A stretch of DNA of 7,932 nucleotides from Candidatus Zixiibacteriota bacterium (GTDB lineage Bacteria; Zixibacteria; MSB-5A5; GN15; JACZUZ01): NCBI GenBank assembly GCA_022572905.1, contig JACZUZ010000070.1:1-7932 (forward strand). Direction: 5' to 3'. The notes under the pieces are model-generated. The model was not told where the DNA came from and did no database searches. It saw nothing but the letters and a program-made list of their open reading frames with translations. A program made the position numbers and the translations under genes. This document shows, piece after piece, positions 1 to 6,249 of this stretch; the first letter of the stretch is position 1, and each line of letters starts with the position of its first letter.

Positions 1-557
1 ACAAACTCGCTGGTAAGAGGTTCAGTGGGCGCAACCGGAACAATATCACAGACAACCATCACAGCAGGATTCTTTTCTTTGAACGCGTGAATATAATCCC
101 AGCTGGTAGAAACGCCGGTCGCGGTTTCGGTTTTCGTAAAGAAAACACAATCGGTTCCTTCCGGCGCCTTTTCCGGTTCGCCGGTGAATCCTTCGAGTTC
201 CGGAGCTTCTTTCAGAATTGCGTCGCGCCCGATCATTTCCGCGAATATATGCGCGCGTTTGCTGAAATTGCCGTTGACATGATGAAGCGAGCGTTTGTGA
301 ATCAATCCGCGCGCGGCGGTTTCCATCGCCTCACTACCGCTACCGACAAAATAGATTTTCCAGTCGTCGGGAAGTGAGAAGTATTTGAAAATTTCATTGC
401 GCGCTTTAGCGTAGAATTCTTTGAAGAGCGGACTGCGGTGTGAAAGGCTTCCGAAGCCGTTTTCGAGAGCCTCTTTGATATCGTCGGGCACGTGCGGACC
501 GAGCTGGGCCGGGCCAACATTGAATGTCATGCGCATTCTACTTCTTGGGTCTTTCAT
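1..557 (-). CDS. serC: Phosphoserine aminotransferase, N-terminal 185 codons (cut by window edge)
   Basis: PLP-dependent class V aminotransferase that converts 3-phosphohydroxypyruvate and glutamate to O-phosphoserine and 2-oxoglutarate, the second step of serine synthesis, in the cytoplasm. Seen in the sequence: the frame is open from an ATG at 557 to the edge. It has the family opening FNVGPAQL (residues 12-19), the HRS motif at 40-42, the cofactor-phosphate loop GSGSEAMET (72-80), a KTETATGV stretch (142-149) matching the usual NETxTGV, and D171, expected to contact the pyridine nitrogen. The PLP lysine would lie beyond the edge. The start at 557 is preferred over ATGs at 536 and 530 because GGAG lies six bases upstream. 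It follows serA by 30 bases, so the context fixes the substrate better than the motifs do. Related class V enzymes (alanine- or serine-glyoxylate aminotransferases) look similar, so the serC name is partly by context. Confidence 0.88.
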   Translation of the reverse strand, partial: MKDPRSRMRMTFNVGPAQLGPHVPDDIKEALENGFGSLSHRSPLFKEFYAKARNEIFKYFSLPDDWKIYFVGSGSEAMETAARGLIHKRSLHHVNGNFSKRAHIFAEMIGRDAILKEAPELEGFTGEPEKAPEGTDCVFFTKTETATGVSTSWDYIHAFKEKNPAVMVVCDIVPVAPTEPLTSEF

Positions 558-563
558 GATTCG

Positions 564-567
564 CTCC
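564..567 (-). promoter_or_regulatory. Ribosome binding site of serC
   Basis: GGAG on the minus strand, six bases before the ATG at 557. It selects this start over the two in-frame ATGs 7 and 9 codons further in. It is the only clear Shine-Dalgarno sequence among the three serine genes. Confidence 0.6.
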
Positions 568-587
568 GTAGTTCTCTTTTGTTGAAT

Positions 588-1784
588 TTATGACAGCACC
601 CGAACTCTAATCGTGTTCGGGGAGTTTGTTATTTCCTTGATCAACGCGCTGGGGATGGCGTGATCTATATCGGTAACAAGATAACCAAGCTCTTTGGTTG
701 TTTCAAGGCGTTGTCCGGCGATATTCATTTTGTGGCGTTTCAAAGTGGCTCCGATTTCGGAGATAACGCCGGGCACATTGCGGTGAACATGAATTAAGCG
801 ATGGCGTTTCTCGGGTTGGGGAAGCTCTAGTTGAGGGAGGTTCAGAGATCCGGTAGTGGTTCCGATTGAGAGGAATTTGATAAGTTTTTCGCTGGCGTTC
901 TCGCCGATTTCTTTCTGGGCCTCGCGTGTGTTTCCGGCTATGTGGGGTGTGAGTATCACGTTTGGTACGCCGATCAGGGGAGTCTCCCATTTGATTTTGT
1001 TCGAACCGGGTTCGCTGGGAAATACATCGATGGCCGCTCCGCGCAAGCGCCCGCTTTCCAGCGCCAATTTCAACTCGGGTAGTTTCACAACCTTGCCGCG
1101 GCTTGTATTAATCAACCACGAGCCTTTTTTCATTATCTTAAGTTCATTGGCGCCGATAAGGTTTCGTGTCGCCGACGTGTCCGGTACATGCAGGGTCACT
1201 ATATCGGCTTCGATCAAAAGTTCACGCAATGAACGACACCGCCGCGCCGTGCCAAACGCCAGCACATCGCGTAAGTCATAAAAAATAATTTCCATACCAA
1301 GAGATTCGGCCAGAGCGGAAACCTGGGAGCCTATATGTCCGTAGCCGATTATTCCGAGAGTTTTTCCGCGGACTTCAAAACTGTGTTCGGCCGTCTTATG
1401 CCAGACTCCTGAATGCATTTTCTGATTGGCCGTATGCGTTCCGCGCATGAGGGCGATGATATGACCGATCACAAGTTCGCAAACACTACGCGCGCTGCTA
1501 TGCGGAGCATTGAAAACAGCGATACCACGATGCGATGCTTCGTCCAGATCAACATGGTCATGTCCGATACAAAAAAGTCCTATCGCCTGCAGTTTCGGCG
1601 CGCTGTCGAGAATTTCTGAGTCAATGACAGTCTTCGAGCGAATACCCAGAGCGGACACATTTCGCAGAACTTTCTTTAATTCCGCCGGAGTCATCGCCGA
1701 GCCTTTTGTTTTCACATTCCAGCCTAGCCCCCTGAGTTTCTTGGCGGCGATTGAATGTATTTTCTCAAGCAGGAGTATATTCAT
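588..1784 (-). CDS. serA: D-3-phosphoglycerate dehydrogenase with C-terminal ACT domain
   Basis: NAD-dependent oxidation of 3-phosphoglycerate to 3-phosphohydroxypyruvate, the committed step of serine synthesis. Of the 398 residues, 1-95 and about 285-310 form the substrate domain. The Rossmann domain carries GYGHIG at 147-152 and D170 at the end of the next strand, which favours NAD over NADP. Catalytic residues are R229 (in NTSRG), E258 and H281 (in TPHIAG). Their spacing of 29 and 23 equals that of R240/E269/H292 in E. coli SerA. The ACT domain (about 329-398) resembles the short E. coli type, and H334, N336 and N354 match the E. coli serine-binding residues H344, N346 and N364, so feedback inhibition by L-serine is likely (inference). 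No intervening domain of the long mycobacterial type is present. The gene lies 31 bases after serB and 30 before serC. No clear Shine-Dalgarno sequence precedes the ATG. Confidence 0.95.
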   Translation of the reverse strand: MNILLLEKIHSIAAKKLRGLGWNVKTKGSAMTPAELKKVLRNVSALGIRSKTVIDSEILDSAPKLQAIGLFCIGHDHVDLDEASHRGIAVFNAPHSSARSVCELVIGHIIALMRGTHTANQKMHSGVWHKTAEHSFEVRGKTLGIIGYGHIGSQVSALAESLGMEIIFYDLRDVLAFGTARRCRSLRELLIEADIVTLHVPDTSATRNLIGANELKIMKKGSWLINTSRGKVVKLPELKLALESGRLRGAAIDVFPSEPGSNKIKWETPLIGVPNVILTPHIAGNTREAQKEIGENASEKLIKFLSIGTTTGSLNLPQLELPQPEKRHRLIHVHRNVPGVISEIGATLKRHKMNIAGQRLETTKELGYLVTDIDHAIPSALIKEITNSPNTIRVRVLS

Positions 1785-1815
1785 CTAACGTCACTATATT
1801 TCCGAATTAGCAATT

Positions 1816-2523
1816 TCAATTAGCTTTCGTGTTTTTTAATGAATCGAAATTCAGCAGGTTGTCAAGATCATCAAAGCTAGTCAATGTTTCATTCGCCTGC
1901 GATAAAACATTCTCACGTCTGACAAACTCGGCGTATCCAAAAAAATAATCAGCGACGCCGGATTGAGCTCCTCTGGCGTCTGTGGACCCGTCGCCAATCA
2001 TAACTATTTCTCTTTCGAGTCCCAATTCGGTCACGACCCGCTCTTTTCCGTCGCATTTGGCTAGAGCATGGTCAAAGTCGACGCCTTGAAAAACTCCCGC
2101 GCTATTAAGTATGAGTCGATTGCAGTGAATTCTTTGTTTCGGGATTCCAAGCGGTGTAAGGCATGGTTCTATTAACTGCCTGAACCCGCTTGAAACGACA
2201 TTTACGCATGAGATATCCACCCGCGAGATAAATTTCTTGAATGAGAGGGAGAGTCGCTCTTTTAACCTTGAGACTATTCGCTCGATTGGAATGAGTTTGC
2301 TGGGAATTAAGTCAACTCTTTTCTTAAGGGATTCATCGAAGGGCATATTGCCCTCCATGCCTATTCGTGTAATTCTCTTCACGTCATGCAGTATCTTCTC
2401 TCGCTCCGTCTCTTCCCGAAAAATTTCCTCGAACAGAATGTCCATACTCTCAACCGCGCAGATTGTGCTGTCGAAGTCAATCACGATTGAACGGACTTTT
2501 GAGTAGTTGTTGGAGGCTTTCAT
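1816..2523 (-). CDS. serB: HAD-family phosphoserine phosphatase
   Basis: Hydrolyses O-phosphoserine to L-serine, the last step of the pathway, in the cytoplasm. The 235 residues show the HAD order. Motif I is DFDST (16-20) with nucleophile D16 and general acid D18. It is followed by E25, and by a cap segment MEGNMPFDESLKKRV (56-70) typical of phosphoserine phosphatases. Motif II is SSG (111-113), the motif III lysine is K157 or K160, and motif IV is GDGSTD (177-182), where D178 and D182 would bind magnesium. There is no N-terminal ACT domain, unlike E. coli SerB. It appears to be the first gene of the operon and diverges from pepF. An in-frame stop lies six codons before the ATG, so the start cannot be much further upstream. 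No good Shine-Dalgarno sequence is visible. The HAD motifs alone would also allow other small phosphatases. The cap signature and the neighbours serA and serC decide for serB. Confidence 0.88.
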   Translation of the reverse strand: MKASNNYSKVRSIVIDFDSTICAVESMDILFEEIFREETEREKILHDVKRITRIGMEGNMPFDESLKKRVDLIPSKLIPIERIVSRLKERLSLSFKKFISRVDISCVNVVSSGFRQLIEPCLTPLGIPKQRIHCNRLILNSAGVFQGVDFDHALAKCDGKERVVTELGLEREIVMIGDGSTDARGAQSGVADYFFGYAEFVRRENVLSQANETLTSFDDLDNLLNFDSLKNTKAN

Positions 2524-2533
2524 ATATTCGCAA

Positions 2534-2594
2534 CAATCTTACTTGTAACTATCACGATTTGTAGCAATCACATTTGTAACTACCCTATTTGTAA
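2534..2594. repeat. Four contiguous 15-16 bp direct repeats between serB and pepF
   Basis: Read on the minus strand the units are TTACAAATAGGGTAG (2594-2580), TTACAAATGTGATTG (2579-2565), CTACAAATCGTGATAG (2564-2549) and TTACAAGTAAGATTG (2548-2534), with no bases between them. The consensus is roughly TTACAAATnnGATTG. The array fills a third of the 183-base divergent intergenic region, ends 10 bases before the serB start codon, and its distal copy overlaps the likely -35 of pepF. It may be a regulator-binding array acting on both genes or a minisatellite. No regulator can be named. Confidence 0.75.
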
Positions 2595-2617
2595 AATCGG
2601 GCTTTGGGGGTTATATT
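2589..2617 (+). promoter_or_regulatory. Candidate sigma70-type promoter of pepF
   Basis: TTGTAA (2589-2594), 17 bases, then TATATT (2612-2617). These match four of six and five of six positions of the standard hexamers at ideal spacing. Transcription would begin near 2624 and leave a leader of about 80 bases. The -35 hexamer is the end of one unit of the tandem repeat array, so anything binding the array would affect this promoter. The host's own promoter consensus is unknown, so this is tentative. Confidence 0.45.
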
Positions 2618-2706
2618 CCACTCCGAGACGACGAACCCCGTCAGACACAATAAGTATCAAAGCTCGCCAATAGCAATAGCGTAAATGTAACTGGAGCAAA
2701 GAGAAT

Positions 2707-4545
2707 ATGACCCCGAGTTCAGCCGAAATGATAGCGCCCGAGAAGGGCAAAACCTCTCTGGTATGGGATATTGATTCAATTTTCGCCGGAGGCGCCTCGG
2801 GAGACGCGTTTGTAGGTTTCCGCAAACAAATCTCCAAAGATTTAGAAACCGCGCAGACAAGGCTTGACGCTTTGAATTCAAAATTGGGCGCGGAAAGTCA
2901 GGCGCTGTGGGAGGAATTTATTCTTCTCACACAGGATTTGCTCGCTAATCTGGAAGATGCGCAATCATTCGCGACCTGCCTGATAAGCCAAAACGTAGAT
3001 GACGACCTTGGACAGCAGACGCTACTGGAGATAGATGGCCACATCGCGCGTTTCGGCGAAATAATGATCAGTTTCGAGGCGCTTTCTCGTGATCAGTCAG
3101 ACGAAGAGTGGGAAAGCTTGTTAAAGCGTTCTGCGTTAAAGAAAATTTCATTCTTTCTAAACGAAATGCGGAGACTGGCGCGCAGAAAAATGGACCCCGA
3201 ACTGGAGAGTCTGGCGATGGAGTTGGGTGTAAATGGCTACCACGCCTGGAATCGCATTTACGACAAAATGTCCGGCGAGCTCAAAGCCGTCTGGAAGGAC
3301 AACGGCTCCGAAACCGAAATTTCGCTTGGCCAACTATCTACTAAGCTGGCCGACAAAGACCGCGCTATTAGAAAAACAGCTTTTGAAAAATTAACGGCCG
3401 CCTGGGAGAGCAGAGCCAATCTGGCCGCCATGTCTCTCAACGCGCAGGCTGGGTTCAGACTCTCCGTTTACAAGCGCCGCAAGTGGGATTCATTTATGGA
3501 AGAGCCACTGAACATGAATCGTCTCTCCGAAAAATCGCTTGACGCAATGTGGAGCGCCGTGGCCGAGGGACGCGACAGGCTTAAACCATATATTGAGGCT
3601 AAGAAAAAACTGCTGGGCCTTGATAATTTTCGCTGGTACGATGAACTCGCTCCGGTGGGAGAGTCATCCAAAAAGATATCATGGGATGAAGCCTGGGATT
3701 TCATTGAAGGGCATGTGGGGACTTTTAGTTCGGATATGAAAGATTTTGTTCAAACAGCTCGTCGAGGAAGCTGGGTCGAAGCCGAGAACAGGCCGGGCAA
3801 AGCGGGTGGCGGATTCTGCACCACTCTCAACAAATTGAAGCAAACCAGAATCTTTATGACCTATAATGGTTCATTCTCGGAAATGCTCACACTCGCGCAT
3901 GAGTTGGGGCACGGATTTCACGCCTATGTACTAAAAGACAGACCTTTCTACGCCAGCGCTTATCCGATGAACCTGGCCGAGACTGCCTCGATTTTCACCG
4001 AAATACTGGTCACAACGGCCGCGCTTGATAGCTTAAGCGAATCTGATCAACGCCTGGCGATCATCGATCAGGTTTTACAAAACACGACAACATTCTTCTG
4101 CAATATCAGAGCGAGATTCATATTTGATAAGTCATTTTATGCGGCGCGCAAGAATGGATCGCTGACACCGTCACAACTCAGCGAGCTTATGGTGAGCGCG
4201 CAAAACGAATCCTATGGCGATTTACTGGCCGAGGACGGAAACCATCCGCTATTCTGGGCCTCGAAACTTCATTTCCATATGACAGATGTGCCCTTTTACA
4301 ATTTCCCTTACACATTCGGATTTCTCTTTGCCAATGGAGTTTACGCTCTGGCCAAAGAACGCGGGCCGCAATTTGCCGATCAATATCGTGCGTTGTTGGA
4401 GGACACCGGTTCGATGACCGCCGAAGATGTTGCTAAGAAACACCTTGGCGTGGATATCGGCGAGCCGGATTTCTGGCGGCGGGCGGTTTCCTCGGCGCTT
4501 GAGTATGTCGACGAGTTTGTGAAACTGGCGGGAGCCAGCAAGTAA
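2707..4545 (+). CDS. pepF: M3 family oligoendopeptidase F
   Basis: Cytoplasmic zinc metallopeptidase that cleaves short peptides and so recycles the products of protein breakdown. The 612 residues are close to the roughly 600 usual for the family. There is no signal peptide. The N-terminal helical domain (about 110-200) precedes the M3 catalytic domain (about 200-600). The zinc site is HELGH at 398-402, with H398 and H402 as ligands and E399 as the catalytic base. The third ligand, E425, lies in the typical MNLAETASIF stretch. The conserved FPYTFGFLFANGVYALA segment near 533-549 shapes the substrate channel in relatives. GGAG at 2693-2696 lies ten bases before the ATG and supports this start. 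The gene diverges from the serine operon and is followed by 203 non-coding bases, so it is probably transcribed alone. The exact peptide length preference cannot be read from the sequence. Confidence 0.93.
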   Translation: MTPSSAEMIAPEKGKTSLVWDIDSIFAGGASGDAFVGFRKQISKDLETAQTRLDALNSKLGAESQALWEEFILLTQDLLANLEDAQSFATCLISQNVDDDLGQQTLLEIDGHIARFGEIMISFEALSRDQSDEEWESLLKRSALKKISFFLNEMRRLARRKMDPELESLAMELGVNGYHAWNRIYDKMSGELKAVWKDNGSETEISLGQLSTKLADKDRAIRKTAFEKLTAAWESRANLAAMSLNAQAGFRLSVYKRRKWDSFMEEPLNMNRLSEKSLDAMWSAVAEGRDRLKPYIEAKKKLLGLDNFRWYDELAPVGESSKKISWDEAWDFIEGHVGTFSSDMKDFVQTARRGSWVEAENRPGKAGGGFCTTLNKLKQTRIFMTYNGSFSEMLTLAHELGHGFHAYVLKDRPFYASAYPMNLAETASIFTEILVTTAALDSLSESDQRLAIIDQVLQNTTTFFCNIRARFIFDKSFYAARKNGSLTPSQLSELMVSAQNESYGDLLAEDGNHPLFWASKLHFHMTDVPFYNFPYTFGFLFANGVYALAKERGPQFADQYRALLEDTGSMTAEDVAKKHLGVDIGEPDFWRRAVSSALEYVDEFVKLAGASK

Positions 4546-4660
4546 CATCACAATAATCGCAGGAACTAATCTGCGGCCGCGGTTGTTGCAGTTATAGTAG
4601 TTCTATATTAAGGACCGCACAAGACAGTTTTATTACATACCCTTCTTTACCGTCGTTCAG

Positions 4661-4723
4661 ACCTTCCGCTAAGGTACCGTCGCCCATAAACAGACGCAGA
4701 GCGCCGTTGCTAAGTTAGCGCAA
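4661..4723 (+). promoter_or_regulatory. Weak hairpins in the leader of the DUF1028 gene
   Basis: The 203 bases between pepF and the next gene contain no ATG-initiated ORF and no T-tailed terminator. Two small inverted repeats are visible: ACCTT-CCGCT-AAGGT (4661-4675), and an imperfect palindrome TTGCTAA-G-TTAGCGCAA (4707-4723). A third, CGCAG-N8-CTGCG (4558-4575), sits just after the pepF stop. A possible promoter is TTGTTG-N17-TATTAA (4583-4611), but the match is poor. Function is unknown. Confidence 0.2.
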
Positions 4724-4748
4724 GTCGGAACGCCAGGGAGAAACAGCC

Positions 4749-6053
4749 ATGAAATCCTCCGTCCAACCTGCCGCATTTCGTCCGGAAAGCCGCAATAGCT
4801 TTCCAACGGCGCTAAGTCATTCAATAACAATCATTCTCGCCTTGCTTGTCCTGTTCGGATTCCTTGCGCCTCGAGCCAGGGCGACATTCTCAATAGTGGC
4901 CGTAGACACTCTCACCGGGGAGGTTGGCGGCGCCGGGGCCTCGTGTATCGGCAATGTGTTTATCATAAACGACTTGGTAGAGGGGGTTGGTGCGATTCAC
5001 ACTCAGGCCTTCTGGCTACCGGAAAACAAAGCTAACGCCGCCGCACGACTCGCCGAAGGACTTGAACCAGATTCAATTATATCCTGGCTGGACTTCAATG
5101 ACTTCCAGGGACACTCCGAGTTTCGCCAGTATCTTGTAGTAACTCACGCCCCCCAGGGCGGCTCGCCCCAAAAAGGCGCCTCGGCCGGGTGGACTGGCTT
5201 TGACACAACTCCGTTTGCGAATCATCGCCTGGGACCCGGATATTCCATCGCCGGGAATATTCTTTTGGGTGTTGAGATTCTCGATACAATGGAGTCGGCC
5301 TTCCTCAACACTCCCGGGCCTCTGGAAGAAAAACTTATGGCCGCGATGGAAGCGGCGAAAATCCCCGGAGCCGACACGCGCTGTTTGCCCAGTAATAAAT
5401 CCGCCATCTCGGCCTTTATCAAAGTCGTGCGCATTGGCGACGGTCCCACTCCTTATCTCGAGGAAATTGTTGCAACATCTTTCGGATCAAACGACCCAAT
5501 CGATCAACTGCGCGTTCAGTTCGACGCCTGGAAAGCGCTACGAAGCGCCCACCCGGATTCATCGCTTGTTACGATAACTCTGGACACGCTTCCTACATCG
5601 GGCGCGGCCATCTCCAATATTTTGATAACCCCGCTTAATCCCGAAGGCGATGCGCCAAATCAGGTCATTGATAGTATCTTCGCGACCAACACCGGAGATG
5701 GAACAGTAAGCGCAGTTACCGACAACAACGACGGCACATTCTCCGCGACGATAACATCGCCCACTTCGCCGGGCGTTGATTCGATTGTTGTAACAGTTCA
5801 CGGAGGCGGACAGAGCGTCGAGCTTAGCGCCAGACCGGATATCTTTTATTATCTATGTGGCGACGCCGACGGAACGGGAGATATTAGTATTTCCGACGCC
5901 GTATTTGTGGTCAGGTATATTTTCACCGGCGGCGATGAGCCCAAGCCGATTCTGGCGGCTGAATCGAACGGATCCGGAGATGTTGAAATCGGTGACGCGA
6001 CATATATAGTTAGGTTTATCTTCACCGACGGCGACCCACCCGTTTGCCCGTAG
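4749..6053 (+). CDS. Exported DUF1028 protein with Ig-like and dockerin-like domains
   Basis: The 434-residue product has a signal peptide: a long polar n-region, a hydrophobic core (about 25-40) and a predicted cut after ARA (43-45). DUF1028 follows at once (46-270). It opens TFSIVAVD, with GAIHTQAF further on and GADTRCLPSNKSAIS near its end, all family hallmarks. DUF1028 has an Ntn-hydrolase-like fold and unknown substrate. Residues about 273-366 look like an Ig/invasin or filamin-type beta domain (VTDNNDGTFSATITSP). Residues 370-434 form a dockerin-like pair of calcium loops: D372/D374/T376/D378/D383 and E405/N407/S409/D411/D416, the second starting with Glu instead of Asp. GGGAG at 4736-4740 lies eight bases before the ATG. 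The protein probably acts outside the cytoplasm. No cohesin partner is encoded here. The substrate is unknown and amidase-like chemistry is only a guess from the fold. Confidence 0.88.
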   Translation: MKSSVQPAAFRPESRNSFPTALSHSITIILALLVLFGFLAPRARATFSIVAVDTLTGEVGGAGASCIGNVFIINDLVEGVGAIHTQAFWLPENKANAAARLAEGLEPDSIISWLDFNDFQGHSEFRQYLVVTHAPQGGSPQKGASAGWTGFDTTPFANHRLGPGYSIAGNILLGVEILDTMESAFLNTPGPLEEKLMAAMEAAKIPGADTRCLPSNKSAISAFIKVVRIGDGPTPYLEEIVATSFGSNDPIDQLRVQFDAWKALRSAHPDSSLVTITLDTLPTSGAAISNILITPLNPEGDAPNQVIDSIFATNTGDGTVSAVTDNNDGTFSATITSPTSPGVDSIVVTVHGGGQSVELSARPDIFYYLCGDADGTGDISISDAVFVVRYIFTGGDEPKPILAAESNGSGDVEIGDATYIVRFIFTDGDPPVCP

Positions 6054-6062
6054 GGGACGCTT

Positions 6063-6128
6063 ATGCGATTGTTGACAGATGCCGAGGACTTCGCTCAAAT
6101 AAGCGATATGCCCGATCTATCTTCATAA
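6063..6128 (+). CDS. Possible 21-residue ORF after the DUF1028 gene
   Basis: ATG at 6063, stop TAA at 6126-6128. AGGGGA at 6052-6057, overlapping the stop of the upstream gene, is well placed as a Shine-Dalgarno sequence (five bases). The peptide is acidic and has no recognisable motif or membrane segment. It may be chance. Confidence 0.18.
   Translation: MRLLTDAEDFAQISDMPDLSS
6072..6100 (+). promoter_or_regulatory. Candidate promoter upstream of the FG-GAP gene
   Basis: A perfect TTGACA (6072-6077), 17 bases, then TCAAAT (6095-6100, four of six matches). A second option is TTGCAA-N16-TATGTT (6143-6170). Either would transcribe the 27-codon ORF and the FG-GAP gene. Tentative, since the host consensus is not known. 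Confidence 0.25.
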
Positions 6129-6153
6129 CCTCAATTTCCCGATTGCAATATCT

Positions 6154-6158
6154 AGGAG
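6154..6158 (+). promoter_or_regulatory. Strong Shine-Dalgarno of the 27-codon leader ORF
   Basis: AGGAG with seven bases to the ATG at 6166. It is a better match than the GGAAG (6235-6239) in front of the FG-GAP start codon, so ribosomes may load here first. Confidence 0.4.
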
Positions 6159-6165
6159 TTTGGTT

Positions 6166-6249
6166 ATGTTTTGCCTGACATACTACTTTCAAGCGGTTTC
6201 AGCCGCTTTGACGGTGGATAGTCATCACAATCACGGAAGTGTCACATGA
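6166..6249 (+). CDS. Small leader ORF, 27 residues, overlapping the FG-GAP gene start
   Basis: It begins MFCLTYYFQAV and ends HHNHGSVT. Its TGA (6247-6249) overlaps the ATG of the next gene (6246) as ATGA, the arrangement seen in translationally coupled genes. It has an AGGAG at ideal distance. An inverted repeat (6191-6208) lies inside it and could fold when it is not translated. There is no homology I recognise. It could be a regulatory leader peptide rather than a functional protein, or a chance ORF. Confidence 0.35.
   Translation: MFCLTYYFQAVSAALTVDSHHNHGSVT
6191..6208 (+). other. Small inverted repeat inside the leader ORF
   Basis: AAGCGG (6191-6196), six-base loop, CCGCTT (6203-6208), followed only by TTGACGG. 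The stem is perfect, but the T-run needed for an intrinsic terminator is missing. It could be a weak terminator for the upstream gene or a translation-sensitive hairpin. Confidence 0.25.

Noticed and set aside
856..1281. 141-codon plus-strand frame opposite serA.
   Set aside because: No recognisable domain, and it is wholly antisense to a confident gene with intact catalytic residues.
2534..2594. Repeat array considered as a small CRISPR.
   Set aside because: Units are only 15-16 bp and directly adjoin each other, with no spacers, no leader and no cas genes.
4249..4551. 100-codon minus-strand frame over the end of pepF.
   Set aside because: It is antisense to the conserved M3 C-terminal segment and shows no family features of its own.
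4558..4591. Inverted repeats around CTGCGGCCGCGG just after pepF, as a possible terminator.
   Set aside because: Stems are short (five pairs or fewer) and no run of T follows, so an intrinsic terminator is not supported.
4692..4713. GACGCAGAGC followed by CTAA, resembling the GACGCAAAGC...CTAA core of the GEMM-I cyclic di-GMP riboswitch, upstream of an exported protein.
   Set aside because: The other conserved half (GGCAAACC with the GAAA-capped hairpin) and the downstream third helix cannot be found at the right positions. A covariance-model search would settle it; a hit would overturn this rejection.
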